Shown here: positions 61,276-64,000 of the stretch, in pieces
Layout of the letters: each line of letters starts with the position of its first letter
Numbering within the stretch: the first letter of the stretch is position 1
Assembly: GCA_965199585.1 (NCBI GenBank)
Contig: CBDASI010000002.1
Span: 3,038,001-3,102,000 of the forward strand
Direction of reading: 5' to 3'
DNA from: JAVVHH01 sp965199585
GTDB taxonomy: Bacteria > Pseudomonadota > Alphaproteobacteria > Acetobacterales > Acetobacteraceae
DNA: 64,000 nt
Notes under the pieces: generated by a model
The model's database searches: none
The model's input: only the letters and a program-made list of their open reading frames with translations
Told to the model about the DNA's origin: nothing
Made by a program: the position numbers and the translations under genes

Positions 61276-61282
61276 GCGGCGA

Positions 61283-62548
61283 TCACTGACGGACAGAGAT
61301 GAGCTCGAGGAACGCGGTGGCAATGCGCGCCGGTAGTCCGCTCTCGCCATCGGCGACGCCCTGTGCCGCCTGCCCCGCGCGCGCCCGCGCCGCCGGGTCG
61401 CTCAACATGCGGCCAACCCAGGTGCCGAGTTCGCCAGCATCGGCGGCTCGCGTGAGCCCGCCGGCCGCTTCAAGCGAGGCCACCGTCTCGCGGCAGTTGT
61501 CGGTATGCGGCCCCACCGCCACCGCGTCCCCGAAGCGGGCCGCCTCGAGCGGATTTTGTCCGCCACGGTCGACCAGGCTGCCGCCGACGAATACCACCGG
61601 CGCCAACCTGTAGAGCAGCCCTAGTTCGCCCAGCGTGTCGGCGATCCAGATACCTCCCGGCGGCGGCCCCTCGCCCCGCGAGCGACGGGGTGCGTTCCCT
61701 AACGCCGCCGCGATAGCATCGCCACGGTCGGGGTGCCGTGGCGCGATGATGGTCAACACGTCCCGACGCGTCTCGGCGAGCTGACGGTGCACCTCGGCGG
61801 CCACGGTTTCCTCGCCCGGGTGCGTGCTGGCGGCCAGCCACACGGGGCGACCGCCAATGAGCGCCTTCAACCGAGCTAGTTCCGCGACGTCGACCGGCAA
61901 TGGGTCGGCTGCAAGCTTCAGGTTTCCGGGCGGCAGCAGCCCGCGCGCGCCGAGCTTCGTCAGCCGTTCCGCGTAGTCGGCCGATTGTGCATGCACGCGG
62001 TCGAACCCGCCGATCAGCTGCCGCGCGAAGCTGGCCGACCACCGCCAGCGGCGCAGGCTGCCGGCCGACATGCGTCCGTTGATCAGCATCAGCGGAATCG
62101 CACGCTTCTGGCAGCCGGCGATCAGGTTGGGCCACAGCTCGCTCTCGACGAAGGCCGCGGCATCCGGGCGCCAGTGATCGAGAAAGCGCCCGACCCAAGC
62201 CGGCACGTCCAGCGGGACGAAGCGGTGCAGCACCCGGTCCAGCCCAAGCTCCGGCAGCCGCCGAGCCAGCAGGCGCGCCGAGGTCAGCGTGCCGGTGGTG
62301 AACAGAATCGTGAGCGCCGGGTCCTGTGCGGCCAAACTGCTGAGGACGGGCAGGACCGACACGGCCTCGCCGACGCTAGCCGCGTGGATCCACCCCAGCC
62401 GTCCCGCTGGCCGCGCCAAGCTCTCGACACCGCAGCGCTCGCCCAGGCGCGCCGCGTCCTCCTTCCCGATCGCGACCCGGCGCTGGAGCATGCGGCGCAG
62501 CACCGGCGCTCCGAGCGTCGCCCCCCAATGCCAGCCAGCGGCGATCAC
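61283..62548 (-). CDS. waaA: 3-deoxy-D-manno-octulosonic acid transferase (WaaA/KdtA)
   Basis: This protein of about 421 residues attaches Kdo to lipid A. The motifs are GWIHAASVGEAVSVLPVL (about 50-68), FTTGTLTSARLL, VPLDVPAWVGRFLDHWRPDAAAFVESELWPNLI with the catalytic Glu region, INGRMS, GNLKLAADPLP, LAASTHPGEE, and the C-terminal FVGGSLVDRGGQNPLEAARFGDAV. I prefer the GTG at 62548, which overlaps the upstream DUF374 stop as GTGA; a GTG at 62557 is also possible. It links the DUF374 acyltransferase to lpxK in one run. Confidence 0.94.
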   Translation of the reverse strand: MIAAGWHWGATLGAPVLRRMLQRRVAIGKEDAARLGERCGVESLARPAGRLGWIHAASVGEAVSVLPVLSSLAAQDPALTILFTTGTLTSARLLARRLPELGLDRVLHRFVPLDVPAWVGRFLDHWRPDAAAFVESELWPNLIAGCQKRAIPLMLINGRMSAGSLRRWRWSASFARQLIGGFDRVHAQSADYAERLTKLGARGLLPPGNLKLAADPLPVDVAELARLKALIGGRPVWLAASTHPGEETVAAEVHRQLAETRRDVLTIIAPRHPDRGDAIAAALGNAPRRSRGEGPPPGGIWIADTLGELGLLYRLAPVVFVGGSLVDRGGQNPLEAARFGDAVAVGPHTDNCRETVASLEAAGGLTRAADAGELGTWVGRMLSDPAARARAGQAAQGVADGESGLPARIATAFLELISVRQ

Positions 62549-63249
62549 GCCGCGCACAATGCGTCCGCCTGCTCGGCCGCGCGCGTCATCGCGGCCTCGA
62601 TCTGCGGCAGGCTGCCGGACCAGTCCTCGCGGGACACGTGGATCGGCGGTGCGCAGACCAGCACGCCGCGGCCGAACGGCAACGGCAGGATCATGCGATC
62701 CCAGGTGCCGAGCACCCGCCGGTTTCGGAGCTGTGCCGCGCAGGGGACGATCGGCGCATGGGTCAGCGCCGCCAGTTGCGCGACGCCCGCAGCGGCCCGC
62801 CGCGCAGGGCCGCGCGGGCCGTCCGGCGTGATGACGATCTGATCGCCCCGCTGCAGCACGCCGATCAGCGTGCGCAGACTGGCGCCGCCGCCCTTGTCCT
62901 TATCCCTATCCTTGCTGCGCCGGGCCGACGACCCGTAGACGACGTCGACGCCGAAGGCCTGCATGATCGAGCCGATTAGCCGGCCATCCTGATGGCGGCT
63001 GACCAGGACGTGCATCCGGCCGCGCTCACCCCCGCGGCGCTCGCGCAAGGCCATGGTCCAGAGTGCCGGCATGAGCGGCAGGCGTTCGTGCCAGAAGGCG
63101 AAGATGGCGGCCCCACCGAGCATGTGCTGCCCCACCGCGTCGCGCCCGTGCAGCGTCCAACGCGTGGTTCCGAGCGCGAACCGGAGATAGGCCCCGAGCG
63201 CCCGAGCTCCCAGAGCCAAGGTCCGGGGGTGGCGGAGAAGCCGCTTCAT
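62545..63249 (-). CDS. DUF374 family lysophospholipid acyltransferase-like protein
   Basis: This 234-residue protein matches DUF374: FAFWHERLPLMPALW (about 51-65), VSRHQDGRLIGSIMQAFG, VVYGSSARRSKDR, and IVITPDGPRGPARRAAAGV with the TPDGPRGP core. The family is related to lipid acyltransferases and is often found with waaA in alphaproteobacteria. An acidic/basic insertion (KDRDKDKGGG, about 115-124) lengthens the loop before GASLRTL. Biochemical substrate is not established. It lies between the glycosyltransferase and waaA. Confidence 0.9.
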   Translation of the reverse strand: MKRLLRHPRTLALGARALGAYLRFALGTTRWTLHGRDAVGQHMLGGAAIFAFWHERLPLMPALWTMALRERRGGERGRMHVLVSRHQDGRLIGSIMQAFGVDVVYGSSARRSKDRDKDKGGGASLRTLIGVLQRGDQIVITPDGPRGPARRAAAGVAQLAALTHAPIVPCAAQLRNRRVLGTWDRMILPLPFGRGVLVCAPPIHVSREDWSGSLPQIEAAMTRAAEQADALCAA

Positions 63250-63297
63250 GAGCCGGGGGCGGTAGCATGCTCGCCCGGTGCGGGCAATCGCCGGCGG

Positions 63298-64000
63298 TCA
63301 GCCGGTGGGGGCTAGATTGCTGCAGAATAACTCGGCGCAGGCGCGCCAGGAGAAACGCTCGGCATGCGCGCGGCAGGCGAGCCGGTCGCCGCTTAGGGCG
63401 CGCAGGGCCGCCGCACGCAGATCGCTGTCCAAGGCGCCGACGCCCGGATCGGCGTTGGCCAGGATATCGGCGGGTCCGGTCACCGGCAGCGCGGCGATCG
63501 GCGTGCCGCAGGCGAGGCTCTCCAGGAGGACTAAGCCGAACGTGTCGGTCTCCGACGGGAACACGAACACGTCGGCGCCGGCATAAGCGCGCGCCAGGGT
63601 CGCGCCGCGCTGCTCGCCGATGAACTTGGCGTCCGGATACGCCGCCTCGAGCGACGCACGTTGCGGCCCGTCGCCTATCACGACCTTTGTGCCCGGCAAG
63701 TCGAGCGCCAGGAAGCGGGCAACGTTCTTTTCGACGGCGAGGCGGCCGACATAGAGGAAGATCGGGCCCGGCCAGGGCCATAGCTGCCGCTCGCCGGGGC
63801 TGAAGCGCTGCAGGTCGACGCCGCGCGACCAGGGCAGCAGGTTGCTGAAGCCCCGCCCGGCCAACTCGCGGCGCATGCTGAAGGTGGCGACCATCGTCCC
63901 CCGTGCGCGGCCATGGAAGCCGCGCAAGAAGGCGTAGCTCAGCGTCATCGGCACCCGGGCGCGGGCATGCAGGTATTCGGGAAAGCGCGTGTGAAACGAG
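63298..64000 (-). CDS. Glycosyltransferase family 4 protein, partial (N-terminus beyond the window)
   Basis: This is the C-terminal part (about 234 residues) of a GT4 transferase cut by the right edge. The frame continues to 64000 (HTRFPEYLHARARVPM), which resembles the SqdX/PimB-like HTxFPxYL motif. The donor-site region follows: PWSRGVDLQRFSP, IFLYVGRLAVEKNVARFL, VIGDGPQRASLEAAYP, FPSETDTFGLVLLESLACGTP (E-x7-E). It is related to GDP-mannose- or UDP-sulfoquinovose-type transferases, so it may build a glycolipid or LPS sugar. It leads into the DUF374-waaA-lpxK run after 48 bases. Confidence 0.88.
   Translation of the reverse strand, partial: SFHTRFPEYLHARARVPMTLSYAFLRGFHGRARGTMVATFSMRRELAGRGFSNLLPWSRGVDLQRFSPGERQLWPWPGPIFLYVGRLAVEKNVARFLALDLPGTKVVIGDGPQRASLEAAYPDAKFIGEQRGATLARAYAGADVFVFPSETDTFGLVLLESLACGTPIAALPVTGPADILANADPGVGALDSDLRAAALRALSGDRLACRAHAERFSWRACAELFCSNLAPTG

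Overview
The window looks like a chromosomal segment of a GC-rich alphaproteobacterium, most likely an Acetobacteraceae-type member of the Rhodospirillales. The evidence is the 16S-tRNA-Ile-tRNA-Ala-23S order with acetic-acid-bacteria-like 16S stretches, an alphaproteobacterial GAAC-N7-GAAC LexA box, an imuA-imuB-dnaE2 mutasome, the Caulobacter-type flagellar order fliF-fliG-fliH(flbE)-fliN-flbD, sigma-54 flagellar promoters, and families such as UPF0262, DUF1244 and DUF983. The genus cannot be fixed by eye. I see no phage, transposon, integron or CRISPR array; this is core chromosome with many translationally coupled genes (ATGA, GTGA and TGATG junctions).

Layout. 1-4320: an rRNA operon on the minus strand (23S cut by the window edge, tRNA-Ala, tRNA-Ile, 16S, leader with a BoxA-like element and a promoter overlapping the upstream gene). 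4299-8293: UDP-glucuronate decarboxylase, a single-domain response regulator, a coupled beta-propeller/sterol-desaturase pair, and a small zincin. 8332-13813: mazG, lrgA-lrgB, DUF1244, glycerate 2-kinase, pyruvate kinase and a small secreted glycine-rich protein. 13817-20839: a 1218-residue multi-module glycosyltransferase, a peptide-type substrate-binding protein, a 24-residue membrane peptide, an NHL-type propeller and a small exported protein. 20913-26447: a LexA-controlled imuA-imuB-dnaE2 cassette. 26511-33875: a minus-strand run with a solitary EF-G gene, an MBL hydrolase, a hot-dog dehydratase, an SGNH hydrolase, RidA and a zinc ABC importer (znuB, znuC) behind a Zur-like operator. 33939-40358: DUF445, CBS protein, glutathione reductase, succinate-semialdehyde dehydrogenase, a lipoprotein, DUF983 and UPF0262.

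40627-55992 is a flagellar cluster: flgE-flgK-flgL on the minus strand and fliK-flgD-(small membrane protein)-fliF-fliG-fliH-fliN-flbD-flhA-flhF-flhG on the plus strand. Convincing -24/-12 (sigma-54) promoters drive flgE and fliK outward from one 205-bp divergent region, and FlbD, a sigma-54 activator, is encoded in the same cluster. A near-perfect 20-bp palindrome containing a CtrA-like TTAA-N7-GTAA sits upstream of fliF.

55993-64000: an OpgC-type acyltransferase coupled to a secreted SGNH protein, a 54-codon NepR-like gene, mtnA, then a convergent minus-strand lipid A/envelope block (glycosyltransferase, DUF374 acyltransferase, waaA, lpxK, LpxL-type acyltransferase).

The most useful hidden items are the regulatory sites (LexA, Zur, two sigma-54 promoters, CtrA-like palindrome), three genes below 60 codons (19169-19243, 33768-33875, 58115-58279), a REP-like palindrome translated in frame inside dnaE2, and a TCGC tetranucleotide tract in fliK. 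I did not find a system that I can defend as wholly new. The best functional hypotheses are LrgAB as a glycerate/glycolate carrier next to glycerate kinase and pyruvate kinase, and the stand-alone NepR-like gene.
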